Part shown: one piece after another, positions 21,201 to 32,845 of the stretch | Numbering within the stretch: the first letter of the stretch is position 1 | How the letters are laid out: each line of letters opens with the position of its first letter | Assembly: GCA_018292915.2 (NCBI GenBank) | Contig: JACVVK020000470.1 | Coordinates: 248,501-312,500, forward strand | Direction: 5' to 3' | DNA: 64,000 bases | Source of the DNA: Batillaria attramentaria | Taxonomy: Eukaryota; Mollusca; Gastropoda; Batillariidae | Translations under genes and position numbers: made by a program | The notes under the pieces: model-generated | Databases searched by the model: none | Told to the model about the DNA's origin: nothing | Seen by the model: only the letters and a program-made list of their open reading frames with translations

Positions 21201-24200
21201 ATGCTGATGTGCGGACTGTTGCTGGTGGCGGGAGTCACCGCCGCCATGTTGCCTACTGCCTTTTCCCACTGCGAGGCTCTGAACGGCGTTCAACTGACTG
21301 CCGAAGTGAAGGAGTTAAAACGGCAGCTGGCATCGTGTCATGGGACAGTAACGTGTCCACCCACAACACGGACACGGAAAGGTGCGTACATGTCATTACG
21401 TGAACAATTGTACTGCTACTCTGGGTTGTAAATAGAGCTTACATGATCAGTTCGAATGGTTTACGGCGAAAACTAACCCCGAGATGGTTCGATTGTTTGT
21501 GTAGCGACCGAGCTTCCGGCAAGGTAGAGGGGTTAGTCTTTCGCCGTAAACCACGAGAACTATTCATGTAAACTGTTCATACCACGAGCAGTCAGACTCT
21601 TACCTCTACTGTCCTAGTCGCATACATTTTCTGCGACATTTTATTTTTCTGATAGGGTGACTGGTGACTTTTGTACCTCCTCAAAATGTTGCGCACTGAC
21701 TTGTGAGGAAATGATGCGTAGGGCAGTTGAAATTGCTTGATGTTACGACGAATATCGTTCAAAACATATGCTCAGGTACTGACATTCAAAAGTGCACTCG
21801 CAAATACTTCGCAGAGAATTTTCTGTGCGATCATTTTTTACGTGATCCAACGAAAATAACATTTTACCCTCCAAAAGTGAGCAAAATAACTGTGCACCGG
21901 CCGTGACGTTCTAAATGTTTGATATGACGCACTTTCTGACTGATGACGTCACTGGGGTGTCTTTTTGTGAACTCGCAAACCACTGGGTGGGTTATAGGCT
22001 AGTCTAATTAGGCTTTTTATATAGCGGAAGGTAGAACAAATTTGATCCTAACTTTTTATTACAGAAATCAGTAGAGCACAGGCCCCTAATGCTGTGGTGG
22101 TCTCCGTGAAATTTTTCTCCGTCCGCGTCACCGTTAAAAACGACCGTTTATCTTGCCATTTTCACTATATGAGCCCTATAAATGGGCTTTTGAGGGTGTG
22201 CACAAAGTATGCGTGTTTGCGGGTACAGAAATGCGCAGAACTCCACTCTAAATACGGTCACTGTTAGACAAGACATGCATTGTTGACATACTGAAATTTT
22301 ACCCCAATCAGAATGATGCTTCCTGGAAAATTACGGCCATCAGTTTGGCCGTTGATTCAAAGGGCCCTGTAAAACGGCAGTATTTGATGCTTGTGCACTT
22401 ATCAGGTCACTGCAGGTGACATGTATCGCGGAAAACATTTACGATCATTGAACAATTTAGTCAGGAAACGCTTCTTTGGCGTTGTGAAGTTCCCTTGTCA
22501 CCGCATGTGCAGGTACATATGAAATATGATATCCAAGTGAGCACCTTTTTTTTTTTTCGGTAGCAATATTTTGGGGTGTACTTACTAAAGTAGTTGCTGC
22601 GTTGTGAGTAGTGAACGGTTTTTCTTAAAGAGCAGTGCACACTCAAGAATAGTATCCCAGTTGTGTCATATCAAAAGTTCATTAAAATCGCTTTTGTACT
22701 TTTGTCACAAACAGCCAACGAAAGTGCAACCTGTTTAATAATGGCCGAATATGCGTAATGATGGGAGTAGGGACACTTGATTGGTTGCTGTGATAAGGTG
22801 TATCCGCGAAAACAAGTATAATATGATGCAAATATTCGGGCACATGCTCGGTGTTTCAGAATTATCTTCCAGAACTTGTATGAGAGATTCATTGTTTATA
22901 GATGGCCGTTAATTGAAGCTATCAGTTCCCTATATGGCCTGAAAGCGGTGCTTACCAAAAGAGCCTGCCATAATTGCTACACTTGATGCAATTTCTTTTT
23001 ATACATTTGTCTTGGTGGAAAAGACAATGACTAGTCGTATGAAGAAAGATCCGTGAATCTAAACAAGCACGTCTTCTTTACAGCGGTCATTATTTTTACC
23101 CATTTTTTCCATTTCCTTCATTACATGCTGCGTGGGGGGTAGGTTTATATTTTGCTGCCAGCAGCCACCAGTTTTAACTTGTCATTGTTTTACATACTGG
23201 AAAAAGTAGAGGTATTTCAGGAGAAGGAAAACGTGCATCCCACATCAGATTTCATGAACTCTTCACTGCTTGAAATAGGTGACTTAAATTACCTTTTTCT
23301 AATTAAACAGAGCATTAACTGCTACGGGGGTAGGTTACCAAGTAGCCAGACATGACGGCCACAGTGTACACAGCGTTTTTTTGTTATTGACCAACTTTTA
23401 GAGGAGAGGCTTGGCACTTACGTGTTACTAGCCCATCCACTATGTCCCTTTGGCTGTGAGGGGTAATGAGGGGAATCCATATTGTGGTTGGGTTCAAAAA
23501 TTGACTATCCACAGCAAAGATTTCAAATGACGCCGCTGCAGCAGGTATTGTGCACACACTTCAAGTTTGACTACTGGATATGTTAGGCCAGACACCCTGC
23601 GGTGGTCCAACGAAATGACAACAGATTTGCCTGTAGCAGCTCTCAGTTATCAAATCTTCCTTTTTCCATATAGACGCCAATTCTCTTACTGATGGGGACC
23701 GGGCTGACAAATTACGCTGCTGCAGCTGCTACGCTTGACAGATCATTTGCAGACGCACATCATGCTTTGGAGAAATGGTTCAGCATCCCTAAAATACTAT
23801 TACAAGTATACCTTTTTGCCTCAAATTCTAACGCACTCAGAAAATGTCGGACATTTTCATTAATTCCTGTTTTGAGGTACAGGTACAGAAATTAGACAAA
23901 CTTAATATGAAACTTCCAGTAAAATAAAATTACACGAATGCAAATAAAAAACAGTAGACACAGAAGCAAATCTGTGAAATCTCTTTTATTTTCAACGTGT
24001 TTTTCCTTGGGAAGAAACGCCGTTATGTTGCCTTTTTTTTTGGACATTCACAAATTTACAAATGAAAAATACTGACATACATTACTGGCAAAATGTGATG
24101 GAGAGTATGTAGAACACAACATCAAGTCTACAGTAGTAAGTGGCTGAATTCATTTCAAGTGTTATGAGGTATGTTAATCACACGGCAAACGTGTTTACAA

Positions 24201-27200
24201 GGTCAAGGTCATCGGTTCGTCTGTTTACTCCCAAACATTTTATTTCATCGCTGTGTTAGAATAAGCAAAAGAACAAGCAGTCACAAGCACCAGGCAAAAC
24301 AAAATTAGCACAAACGATGTTTGTATGAGAAGATTTCTTGTGGACAACTTTGGTGACCTTGACCTTGGGAGTAAAGGTCATAGAGACTGGGTTAAAATTT
24401 TGTAAATACAACTTTTGGCATGACATTTGCCTAATATGCATTGATAAGAATGCCTTTCTGGTGACCTCTAGTAAAGGTCAAGGTCACGCTTGAGTTATGA
24501 AGATTTTGCAGTCATATTTTTATTCTGAGGATGCTGTGAACTCACCAAACCACGGGGACAAAAGTTAGCAGCACCAAAATGCTTATTCTGAGCGATGAAG
24601 TAAAATGTTTTGGAGTAAACAGACAAACCAATGACCTTGACCTTGAAAACATGTTTGCCGTGTGATTAACATACCTCATAACACTTGAAATAAATTCAGC
24701 CACATAATGCTATAGACTTGAGGTTGTGCTCTGCATAATTTCCATTGCATTTTGCTAGTACTGAACTAGCAGCCATTATTAAACAGGTTGCACTTTCGTT
24801 GGCTGTTTGTGACAAAAGTACAAAAGCGATTTTAATGAACTTTTGATATGACACAACTGGGATACTATTCTTGAGTGTGCACTGCTCTTTGGGAAAAACC
24901 GTTCACTACTCACAACGCAGCAACTACTTTAGTAAGTACACCCCCAAAATATCGCTACCGAAAAACGTGCTCACTTGGATATCATATTTCATACGTACCT
25001 GCACATGCGGTGACAAGGGAACTTCACAAAACCAAAGAAGCGTTTCCTGACTAAATTGATCAATGATCGTAAATGTTTTCCGCGATACATGTCACCTGCA
25101 GTGACCTGATAAGTGCACAAGCATCAAATACCGCCGTATTACAGGGTCATTTGAATCAACGGCCAAACTTTCCAGGAAGCATCACTCTGATTGGGGTAAA
25201 ATTTCAGTATGTCAACAATGCATGTCTTGTCTAACAGTGACCGTATTTAGAGTGGAGTTCTGCGCATTTCTGTACCCGCAAACACGCATACTTTGTGCAC
25301 ACCCTCAAAAGCCCATTTATAGGGCTCATATAGTGAAAATGGCAAGATAAACGGTCGTTTTTAACGGTGACGCGGACGGAGAAAAAATTCACGGAGACCA
25401 CCACAGCATTAGGGACCTGTGTTCTTCTGAAATCTGTAATAAAAAGTTAGGATCAAATTTGTTCTACCTTGTTCAGCAATTTTCCTAGCCTATTATGGAA
25501 AGTCAAAACTCACACTTTCGCTCTCTGTTTCATTACTATTTTCGGAAGTAATGCACTCATAGTTAACTCACCGAAAGTTTGCACTGGCGAGTAGTGTAAA
25601 CGACGAAAATTTCTTCACAAGCGTAGACTAGTTGCAAACAGCAGCAAATTTGAATCAATTTTTCATTTTCATCGAATCAAATCTCACATATATGCTCAGA
25701 TATGTACAGCAGCATATTTTATACAGGTAAAGCGTACATCGACACGCTACAAGAACCTTCGAGGGAATTTTTTCTTCCAGTCAAAATACAGAATCAGCTA
25801 CCAAACCGTTTGGTCGGGTAACCCAAGAGTGACCGGGGAAGTCACATCCTCGTTTAGAGGGACGCCCTGCCTACCAAAACGTCAGCAAAGATAGTACATC
25901 GCTTTAATTTGTAACACAGAATGATTTAAATAGAGTTTCCACAATGACGTTCCCCTGATTAAAATAAAATGCACCACAGGTGTTTGTTGATTTCGATCGT
26001 AAAACCGCGAGTTTTACGAGTTAACTTACGTGACTGGGGTTACTCTGAGGTGCTTTACTTCGCTTTGTCCATAGGCTTTGAGAAGTCAGCAGGTCCGTTT
26101 CGAAACCTCCGTCTTAGTGGAGAACCGAAATTAGACTTACGCTTATCACACTTAATTTAACACGACCGAGCGTGGATAAAACGCAGCACTGGTCATCGAC
26201 TGGATCACAAGAAGCAGGAAAAACGGGATACAGTGCACACTCTGGACGCAGCTGGATGACCTCGACTTTGCGGACGACCTGTCACTCCTGTCCCACAGCC
26301 ACAGCCAGATGCAGGACAAGACTACTTGCCTGGAACAGGGCCCAAGATCAACAGGAAGAAAACCGAGCTGATGAAGATCAACACCACTGCCAACGAACCA
26401 GTCAGTTGGTGGAGAGCCCATCAGGGAGGTAGAGTCTTTTGTCTCCCTGGGGAGTGTGGTTGATGGACAGGGAGGCACAGACCGAGACATCAAAGCCAGA
26501 TTCGGCAAGGCAAGAGCAGCCATGAAGAGAGTCATGCTGAAGAATATCTGGGCATCAAAAGTTATCAGCATAAGAACCAAACTTCGCATCTTCAACTACA
26601 GCGTGAAGTTAGTTCTGCTCTACGGATGCGAAACATGGAGGACAACAAAGACGATGCAGCAGAAGATCCAGACATTTTTCAACACCTATCTGAGGCGCAT
26701 CTTCAACATCCGATGGCCAGAGAAGATCCGAAACGAAGAGCAATGAGAGCGAGCGGGACAGGAACCACTGGCGGGACACTGAGGCAGAGCTATGCAAGTA
26801 GGGGATCAGCTGGACTGGCGTGACAAGAGTAGCCCAGAATAGAGTGCGATGGCGAAGGGTCGTCGATGGCCTATGCTCCACTTGAAGTCATGGGCCTCAG
26901 TAGTAGTACAGTATACGCCGGTTATAAGAAACTCGAGGGGGGTGAATTTTTTGGTTTCTTATATCCGAGTTTTCTTATATCTGAAAGTCGGATATAAGAA
27001 AGTATTTTGAAAAATATTTCTTATAACCGAGTTCAGTGAAAAAAAGGTTTAAAACATTTCTTTTTTCTCAGTTCGTGTATGTTTTGCATTAAATTAAGAA
27101 ATATCTGGTTTCTCTTAAAGACCTGCACAGAATATATATGTGTAGAGTTAATATACACCAGTGCGCTTGTGTCCTTCAATGTCAGATTTTTTTGTTTGAA

Positions 27201-28625
27201 CATGAAAATACTGTTTTTGCTTCCCAACTGTAGCGCTGGCGGTCATGTGGTAAGAAAAAACAAAACAAAAAGAAAAAAAAAACAACCAAACCAACCAACC
27301 AACCAACCAACCAAACAAACAAACAAAAAAGAACTAAGGGGAGAGAGAGAGAGAGAGAGAGAATTCCCTTGTATTTATAGGATATATTAAAAGTGCATTA
27401 TGTATCAACTTTTGATCTATAAAACACTCGTCCCATTAGAGTATGATATGCGATGCTTTCCGTGTCTAATTTGGCTGAAAAAAGCTGCAAATGAGCTTTT
27501 TTTTCTGTTGGGAGGGGGAAGGGGGATGCAGGAAAGATGGACCACGTATATTGTCAAAGAAAGGAATTGATCAACAGTTAGTCTAATACTGATAGTTTTA
27601 TTCTCCTTAACGCGAGCCCTGTAGACAGAGACAGACATACAGAGAGAGAGAGAGAGAGAGAGAGACTGAGCTCCCAATCAGGCAAAAAAAAAACAAACAA
27701 ACAAGAAAATAATGATAAAAACAACATATAACAATAGAACAACAAAAATGCATCTCGTATTTTTTCTTCTTGCCAACATTCAATTTTGCACGGAACACAA
27801 TGGTAAAAAACCAATTCAAGAAAAGAAAATCATGCGCCATCATGTGCCTGTCCTAAGTGACGTCAGACCTGACCTGTTTTCTTAGAATGAGTGAAATTTT
27901 CTTGGAAATGTACTTTCGGTTTCCTACAATGAGTGAAATTTTCTTGGAAATGTACTTTCGGTTTCTTATATCCGAGTTTTTGTATCAAGCGGGACAAGAA
28001 ATTTGCTTTCCTAAAACCGAGTTTTCTTATAAGCGAGTTTCTTGTATCCGAGTTTTTGTAATACATAATAAAGAAGAGTTTGGCCGGGGGAAAAAAATTC
28101 GTTGGCAATAACCGAGTTTTCTTGTATCCGAGTTGCTTATATCCGGCGTCCACTGTAGTAGTCTTGAGCAGAACTTGACAAAGGCAGTGTTGGAACGAAG
28201 CCGAGAAATCAAACTCCGTCGGGAGTAACCTGCGCACTGTGCTGAACAGCAAAAAGCACGTGCTGGTTCGGCTTAGTGTCAAGGCTGAAGGAATGATTTG
28301 AATGCTTGGGTTTCACATAGTTGCTATGGGCCCTGGGGAGGGGGGGGTGTTGCCACACAACTGAGACTGACCCAGTTTTTGTTCTTGTTGTTTTTGTTGT
28401 TGTTGTTTTTGTTTCGGGTGGGGTGGTGGGTGGGAGGATGGGGGTGGGGGGGGGGTGCTTTCCTTGTTATGAAACATCTTAAGGTGTAGAACCTGGTTAT
28501 CTATAACAGGGAAGCGTGGAATGCGGCCATGAACCTTTATAGCACCATTATACCATTATTCTCATATTAATTATGATGAAAAATACAAACTGCCTCAGCT
28601 TCGCCCCCTCCCCCCCCCCGCCCCC

Positions 28626-28695
<70 letters not shown>

Positions 28696-29222
28696 CCTGA
28701 GAGGAACACTACAAGAGCTGGCAAAGAGTTGGGGCATCCAGAAAGAAAAATCAGTGATAGTTTCAGAATAAGACAAACCGAACAGTACATGAGTTATTTT
28801 CCCCTGTTCTCTCCGCTCTAGTGGCCTTCACTGTCCGGTTCACGAACGATGATGTCAACAACGGTATCCGCTTCGGTCACCAGTCCACTCTCAAGTTTGA
28901 CAACGTCATCACCAACCTGGGCAACGGCTACAACCCTCTCACTGGCATCTTCACGGCTCCTGTAGCGGGACTCTACGTCTTCTCCCTCACCGCCATGTCC
29001 ACCAACGGACGTGATCCAGCCGCGCTGGCCATCGTGATGCAGGGGACGGACCTGGCACGCACATGGGGGCAAGGAAAGCACAACCTTGCGGACCAAAGCG
29101 CCAAGACCGTGTCCGCGTATCTGGACGAAGGAGATCAGGTGTGGGTCGCCCAGAGACACGGAGACGCCGTCAGGGGAGACTGGTGGACAAGTTTCACTGG
29201 CTTCCTCGTTCAGGCTGACTAA
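21201..29222 (+). CDS. Secreted short C1q-domain protein, gene B (two coding exons)
   Basis: Coding exons are 21201-21381 and 28822-29222, joined in phase 1 (GAAAG|GTGCGT ... CTCTAG|TGGCC), giving about 193 residues, the same as gene A. Exon 1 gives the signal peptide (MLMCGLLLVAGVTAAM) and a coiled-coil-like stretch with one extra Cys compared with gene A (ASCHGTVTCP). Exon 2 is a full C1q domain: VRFTNDD, LKFDNVITNLGNGYNPLTG, APVAGLYVFSL, DEGDQVWV, GFLVQAD. The protein differs from A mostly in exposed segments, as expected of a diverged duplicate. The intervening 7.4-kb intron is packed with transposons, as is the 12.5-kb intron 1. Splice sites and frame are intact; whether so large a gene is still expressed cannot be told. 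Confidence 0.88.
21995..25492. mobile_element. 3.5-kb long-inverted-repeat (foldback) element with TTA target duplication
   Basis: Starts TAGGCTAG and ends CTAGCCTA. Arms of roughly 740 bp (about 22025-22750 and 24776-25475) are inverted copies; an inner pair (about 24080-24265 and 24575-24775) continues the right arm, while the left arm is interrupted by about 1.3 kb (22750-24080). It is flanked by TTA at 21992-21994 and 25493-25495. The related element at 5782-6015 has the undisturbed site (GGGTTATGGAAAG at about 5918-5930), which directly confirms a 3-bp duplication. A TWA duplication is typical of PIF/Harbinger elements, but no transposase is recognisable; short frames at 23152-23355 and 23692-23895 match nothing I know. 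Confidence 0.75.
24203..24640. promoter_or_regulatory. Four perfect TCAAGGTCA nuclear-receptor-like sites in the foldback centre
   Basis: TCAAGGTCA (the extended half-site bound by ERR/SF-1-type nuclear receptors) occurs at 24203-24211 and 24478-24486 on +, and at 24354-24362 and 24632-24640 on -. Two of the four are mirror copies because they lie in inverted arms. Sequence match only; function is not shown. Confidence 0.4.
25621..26159. other. Intron 2 of gene B, unassigned
   Basis: AT-rich sequence with no repeat or coding signal I can recognise. It may be the remaining right part of the host element at 21432 or ancestral intron. Confidence 0.5.
26160..26907 (+). pseudogene. 5'-truncated RTE-like LINE, reverse transcriptase C-terminus
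   Basis: Frames broken by indels read LDDLDFADDLSLLSH (the catalytic FADD motif, near 26260-26295), then at 26456-26745 the conserved end of the RT domain (RTKLRIFNYSVKLVLLYGCETW, split: RTKLRIFNYSVK and LVLLYGCETW; IQTFFNTYLRRIFNIRWPEKI). A last remnant DGLCST lies near 26870. The 3' end is a (TAG)n tail at 26899-26907, as in RTE elements. The 5' truncation is the normal outcome of target-primed reverse transcription. Inactive. Confidence 0.85.
26909..28155. mobile_element. pogo/Tigger-like non-autonomous DNA element with TA flanks
   Basis: Left end CAGTATACGCCGGTTATAAG; right end, complemented, CAGTGGACGCCGGATATAAG: 17 of 20 identical. TA dinucleotides flank both ends (26907-26908, 28156-28157). 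It sits in the (TAG)n tail of the RTE fragment. Inside, 'TATCCGAGTTTT' and 'TTCTTATAWSCGAG' recur several times near both ends. CAGT-type ends with TA duplication fit the pogo/Tigger branch of Tc1/mariner. No transposase. Confidence 0.75.
28158..28821. other. Remaining 3' part of gene B intron 2
   Basis: Aligns with intron 2 of gene C ('AACTTGACAAAGGCAGTGTTGG', 'GTAACCTGCGCACTGT', 'GGAAGCGTGGAATGCGGCC', 'GAGCTGGCAAAGAGTTGGGGC'). Carries a (CA)n run at about 28629-28693 and G/T- or C-rich runs at 28340-28460 and 28605-28625. Ends in the CTCTAG acceptor. Confidence 0.75.
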
Positions 29223-29389
29223 CATGACAGCCTCAAAACGTTTCATACGGACTTTTTGAACTAACAAGCTGGTTAGTTTTGGACTGAATTTCAGTGAACA
29301 CGTCTGCACGAGTAATATTCGCGTGTTACTTTTTGTCGCTTAGTGTTCGCAGATTTCAGACAATGAGTCTGTATGTCTCACAAAAAGAA

Positions 29390-29395
29390 AATAAA
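29390..29395 (+). promoter_or_regulatory. Polyadenylation signal of C1q gene B
   Basis: AATAAA in the conserved 3'UTR flank (AATAAATCAGTGAATGCATA), 168 bp after the stop. Confidence 0.8.
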
Positions 29396-29654
29396 TCAGT
29401 GAATGCATATTCGTTTGGTTCCTGTTAGTTCATGTTTGACTTCAGCATTGAAAACTAATGCTACACTTTTCTATAACTTTCCGCGATCTGTCTCTGCCTC
29501 TCTGTTCGACTCTCTCTGTCTGTCTGTCTCTGTCTGTCTTTCTGTCTGTCAAGTCAAGTCAAGTCAAGTCAAGACACTTTATTTTTCCCCGTAATTCATG
29601 CGGGCGAGCATAAGACACATAAAAGAAGTTAAGATCATGAAATTCATATAATTG

Positions 29655-29670
<16 letters not shown>

Positions 29671-29751
<81 letters not shown>
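29671..29751. repeat. (CA)n microsatellite in the LINE 3'UTR
   Basis: (TC)n at 29655-29671 followed by about 40 CA units with one TA interruption. Confidence 0.95.
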
Positions 29752-29753
<2 letters not shown>

Positions 29754-29858
29754 CCCGCACTTGTGACTAACCGGAGAATTATAGGCATGAGGCAGCTGAT
29801 AAAACATATCACAGACAAGTATCACAATGCATCACAGAAGCGGAAACAGCAGCTTTTT

Positions 29859-30270
29859 AAAATAATAATAAATGGTATTTCTAGGGCGCATTTCTTTAAA
29901 TAAAACTCAATGCGCCTATCACTCACTCACACTCACGCACATCATACAACGATGAACAGACATACACTGGTGAAACTGACTAGTTTAAATAACTGGTGTT
30001 AGTAGTTTGTGGCCTCATGCCGCTCAAGCAACAAGGACCAGCATGCGGCTGAGGAAATTACTGATAGGCTTTCCGGAGGAGGAACTTTTTCAGACTGCTC
30101 TTGAAAACAGACAGCGTGGGCGCATTTCTCAGATCTGAAGGCAGAGAGTTCCAAACGGCAGGAGCGGCAAAACTGAAAGAGCGCTCACCGAAAGATTTCA
30201 GGTTGCGCTTGGGGATTTTGAGAAGCCTCTCGGACGACGACCGGAGGGTTCGCGACGGTATTTAGGTGAC
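29859..30270 (-). mobile_element. CR1-like LINE 3' fragment
   Basis: On the - strand it encodes the end of an RT protein (KRNLKSFGERSFSFAAP, VWNSLPSDLRNAPTLSVFK) with a stop near 30055, then a 3'UTR containing 'GGCGCATTGAGTTTTATTTA' and a (TTA)n tail at about 29859-29868. Closely similar copies lie at 61225-61480 and 60755-60875. Confidence 0.8.
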
Positions 30271-31220
30271 AAGTGAAGCTGAAAGGTAAGGTGGGAGAGT
30301 GCCATCAAAGTGACGAAATGCCAGAACAGATATTTTGTAGTGAAAATACATCACAGTAATTATGGCACTCAGTGCTTCTCAATGAGAAGGGATATTGCAG
30401 TTGGAATAAAAGAGAACTTTCGACGGTTAGTTTTACAGAAGTGGATTCTGAATCTTCGACCAGAAGGCAAACGTTCAAACTCTCTATACAAGATATGTGC
30501 ATGAAAAAGATATGTGCTGCTCAAAAAATGTCTGAAGGCTTGACAATTTTCTGCAGGGAGTTTTTATTTTTAACACTAAGGGAGCCAAACCAGCAAATAA
30601 AAGAGAAGGTAAGAATGCTTTCAATGAAAGACTTATAAAATAGTGCCAGGAACTTTGTATCCACAGAGAAGTAGTTGCGTTTTCTCAGAAAATATAATGT
30701 CTGCTGACCTTTCTTTACTATGGCTTCTGTGTTGGAATCCCATCTTAGTTTGTCATCAATGACTGTTCCCAAATACTTGTACACTTCAACACCTCTACTG
30801 CCTGATTGTGTATGACGGTCTCCACAACCACATTTATCTTAGTTCGGAAATCAAAAACCATCTCTTTAGTTTTCATAACATTTAACTCCAAGAAAGAGTC
30901 GTCACACCACTCAACAAACTCATCCAGTGCAGGACCGTGGGTTTGTTCAGATCCGAACAAGAGAGAAACTAATGCAGTGTCATCCGAGAATTTCACAAGG
31001 AACCTGTTGTCATACTGACTTCTACATTCATCAGTGTATAAGATGTAGATCAGGGGAGACAAGCAACAGCCCTGGGGCGAGCCCGTGGATGTACATAAAG
31101 TCTCTGAAAAACAACCGTTGGCAAAGACCTTCTGTGTTCTGTTCGTTAAAAAATCAACAATCCATAAAACTAATCTGTGATCAAGAGAAAAAATTGACAT
31201 CAGCTTTTTTTGCGAGAATA

Positions 31221-32080
31221 GACACCCAAAGCGAGTCGGTCAAGTGCGCCCTCACCAAAGCACTGATAGACGAGAAGTACCCTGGGGAGGCATGGGTCCA
31301 GGTGTACACCGATGGATCGGCCACACAAGCCGTGTCCAATGGAGGAGCCGGAGTGTTTATCCGCTACCCAGATGGTCAGACCCAGTCGGTGGCCATCCCA
31401 ACCGGAAAGCACTGCAGCAACTACAGTGCAGAAGTGAAGGCACTCCAGGCAGCAGCCTCTGTCATCCAGACGGCAGGCAGCGAGTACCACCAGTTCGTGT
31501 TCCTGACAGACGCCCGCTCCGTCCTGGAAGCACTGTCTAACAACAAGGAACAGGAACTGATGGACACCTTGCTGGCAGTCAGTGCAGGCAGAAGGGTGGT
31601 GCTACAGTGGGTGCCTGCACACTGCGGAGTCCCTGGAAACGAAGCTGCCGACCAGCTAGCCAAGAAGGGGGCCAGCGAGAGCCAACCAGACACGGACTTG
31701 ACGTACGGGGAAAACGTACCCTCATCAAGTCAGCCCGCAAACCAGTAACACCGAAGGATGCCTACCACAGACTGCCTCACCAGACAAGAGCAAGTCATCC
31801 TTCTACGGCTCAGAACCGGACACAACCGCCTCAATGCACATATGCACCGGAAGCTCGGACTGGCCCCCAATGCAGAGTGCAGTTGCGGCACCGGTGACCA
31901 AACGACAGAGCATGTCCTCCAGCAGTGCCCCAAGCTCCAGGAGCTGCGTACAGCAGTGTGGCCAGAAGAGACCAGACTGCACTCCAAGCTGTACGGTAGC
32001 CTGCAGGATCTTCAGAAAACGGCCCACTTCATCGAGACAACCGGCCTGCCAGTGTGACCCCAGCGACCGCAAAGAAGAAG
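31221..32080 (+). mobile_element. Inserted 3' end of an I/Nimb-like LINE (RNase H and Cys-His end)
   Basis: Exactly flanked by TTTGCGAGAATA (31209-31220 and 32081-32092), a perfect 12-bp target duplication, and ending in an (AAG)n tail. It encodes, in two frames, RNase H (VYTDGSATQAVSNGGAGVF, AEVKALQAA, LTDARSVLEAL, WVPAHCGVPGNEAADQLA; catalytic D-E-D present) at 31210-31745 and a C-terminal Cys-His domain (LRTGHNRLNAHMHRK, CSCGTGDQTTEHVLQQC) at 31758-32057. An RNase H domain downstream of RT places it near the I/Nimb clades. 5'-truncated and frameshifted between the two parts. Confidence 0.88.
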
Positions 32081-32257
32081 TTTGCGAGAATATGTGATTG
32101 AATTGTATTAAAAACTGAGGAAAAATCGGCGAACAGAATCTTTGCGTGTGCCTTGGGTTTCTCTAAATGTGTGTACAGAGTGTTCAACATAAAGATCTTA
32201 GCGTCATCAGCACCTCTCCCGGCCCTATAGGCAAACTGCAGAGGATCAAGACGAACA

Positions 32258-32845
32258 TCAACAACAGACAATATGAGTAACTTTAAAATCTTTTCCAAAA
32301 GACTTCATAACAAGGGACGTCAGTGCGACAGGACGGAAATGTTTCATTTCTTTTGGGTTATCTTTCTTGGGAGTGGGAATTACAGTAGAAGACTTCCACA
32401 AACGGGGCACAGAGCACGTGTCAAGCGAGAACTGAAACAGGCGTTGAAAAACACCACTCAGCTGATCGGCATTCAGCTTCAGTGTTTTGCCGCAGATACC
32501 ATCCGGGCCACAGCTTTTGTGTACATGAATGTGTTTAAAACATCCAGCCACAACATCCTGATCAATAACAATAATGTCACCATGTCTCAGGGACTGCTTC
32601 AAATCAGAAATGTTCACTGAAAAGTCCTGAGTTTCGAACCGTGTGTAAAAAGTGTTCAAATCATTAACTAGAGTCACGTCATCCTTATAACCAAACTTGA
32701 TCCTACCACCACTCTTGTCAGACACTTTGTTCACTGCAGCCATATTCTTAAAACCTTGCCATGTAGACCTCAAATCACCACCATAAAACATCAGCTGGAT
32801 CTTGTCTTTATAATTTAATTGTGCTTTCTTAATTGCTTGTTTCAC
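32258..32845 (-). pseudogene. RT N-terminal segment of the second LINE
   Basis: 195-residue open frame with the linker and first RT blocks (SCGPDGICGKTL, NPKEMKHFRPVALTS). It runs out of frame near 32270 where the next segment begins in another frame. Listed separately because it is the longest open piece of this RT. Confidence 0.7.

Larger units (their letters stand above)
21432..25620. mobile_element. Relative of the 5782-6015 element, split by a foldback insertion
   Basis: The left part (21433-21994) starts AGAGCTTACATGATCAGTTC and ends CAAACCACTGGGTGGGTTA. The right part (25496-about 25605) starts TGGAAAGTCAAAACTCACAC and ends GGCGAGTAGTGTAAAC. Joined, they match 5782-6015 from 'CACTGAGCGGGTTATGGAAA' outwards. 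The left part also has its own inverted repeat (GGTTTACGGCGAAAACTAACC / GGTTAGTCTTTCGCCGTAAACC, each read in two pieces) and about 400 extra bases. Confidence 0.65.

Noticed and set aside
23152..23895. Two frames of 67 residues inside the foldback element as a possible transposase
   Set aside because: No DDE/DDD, HTH or zinc-finger motif is visible; too short. Only a translated search could revive this.
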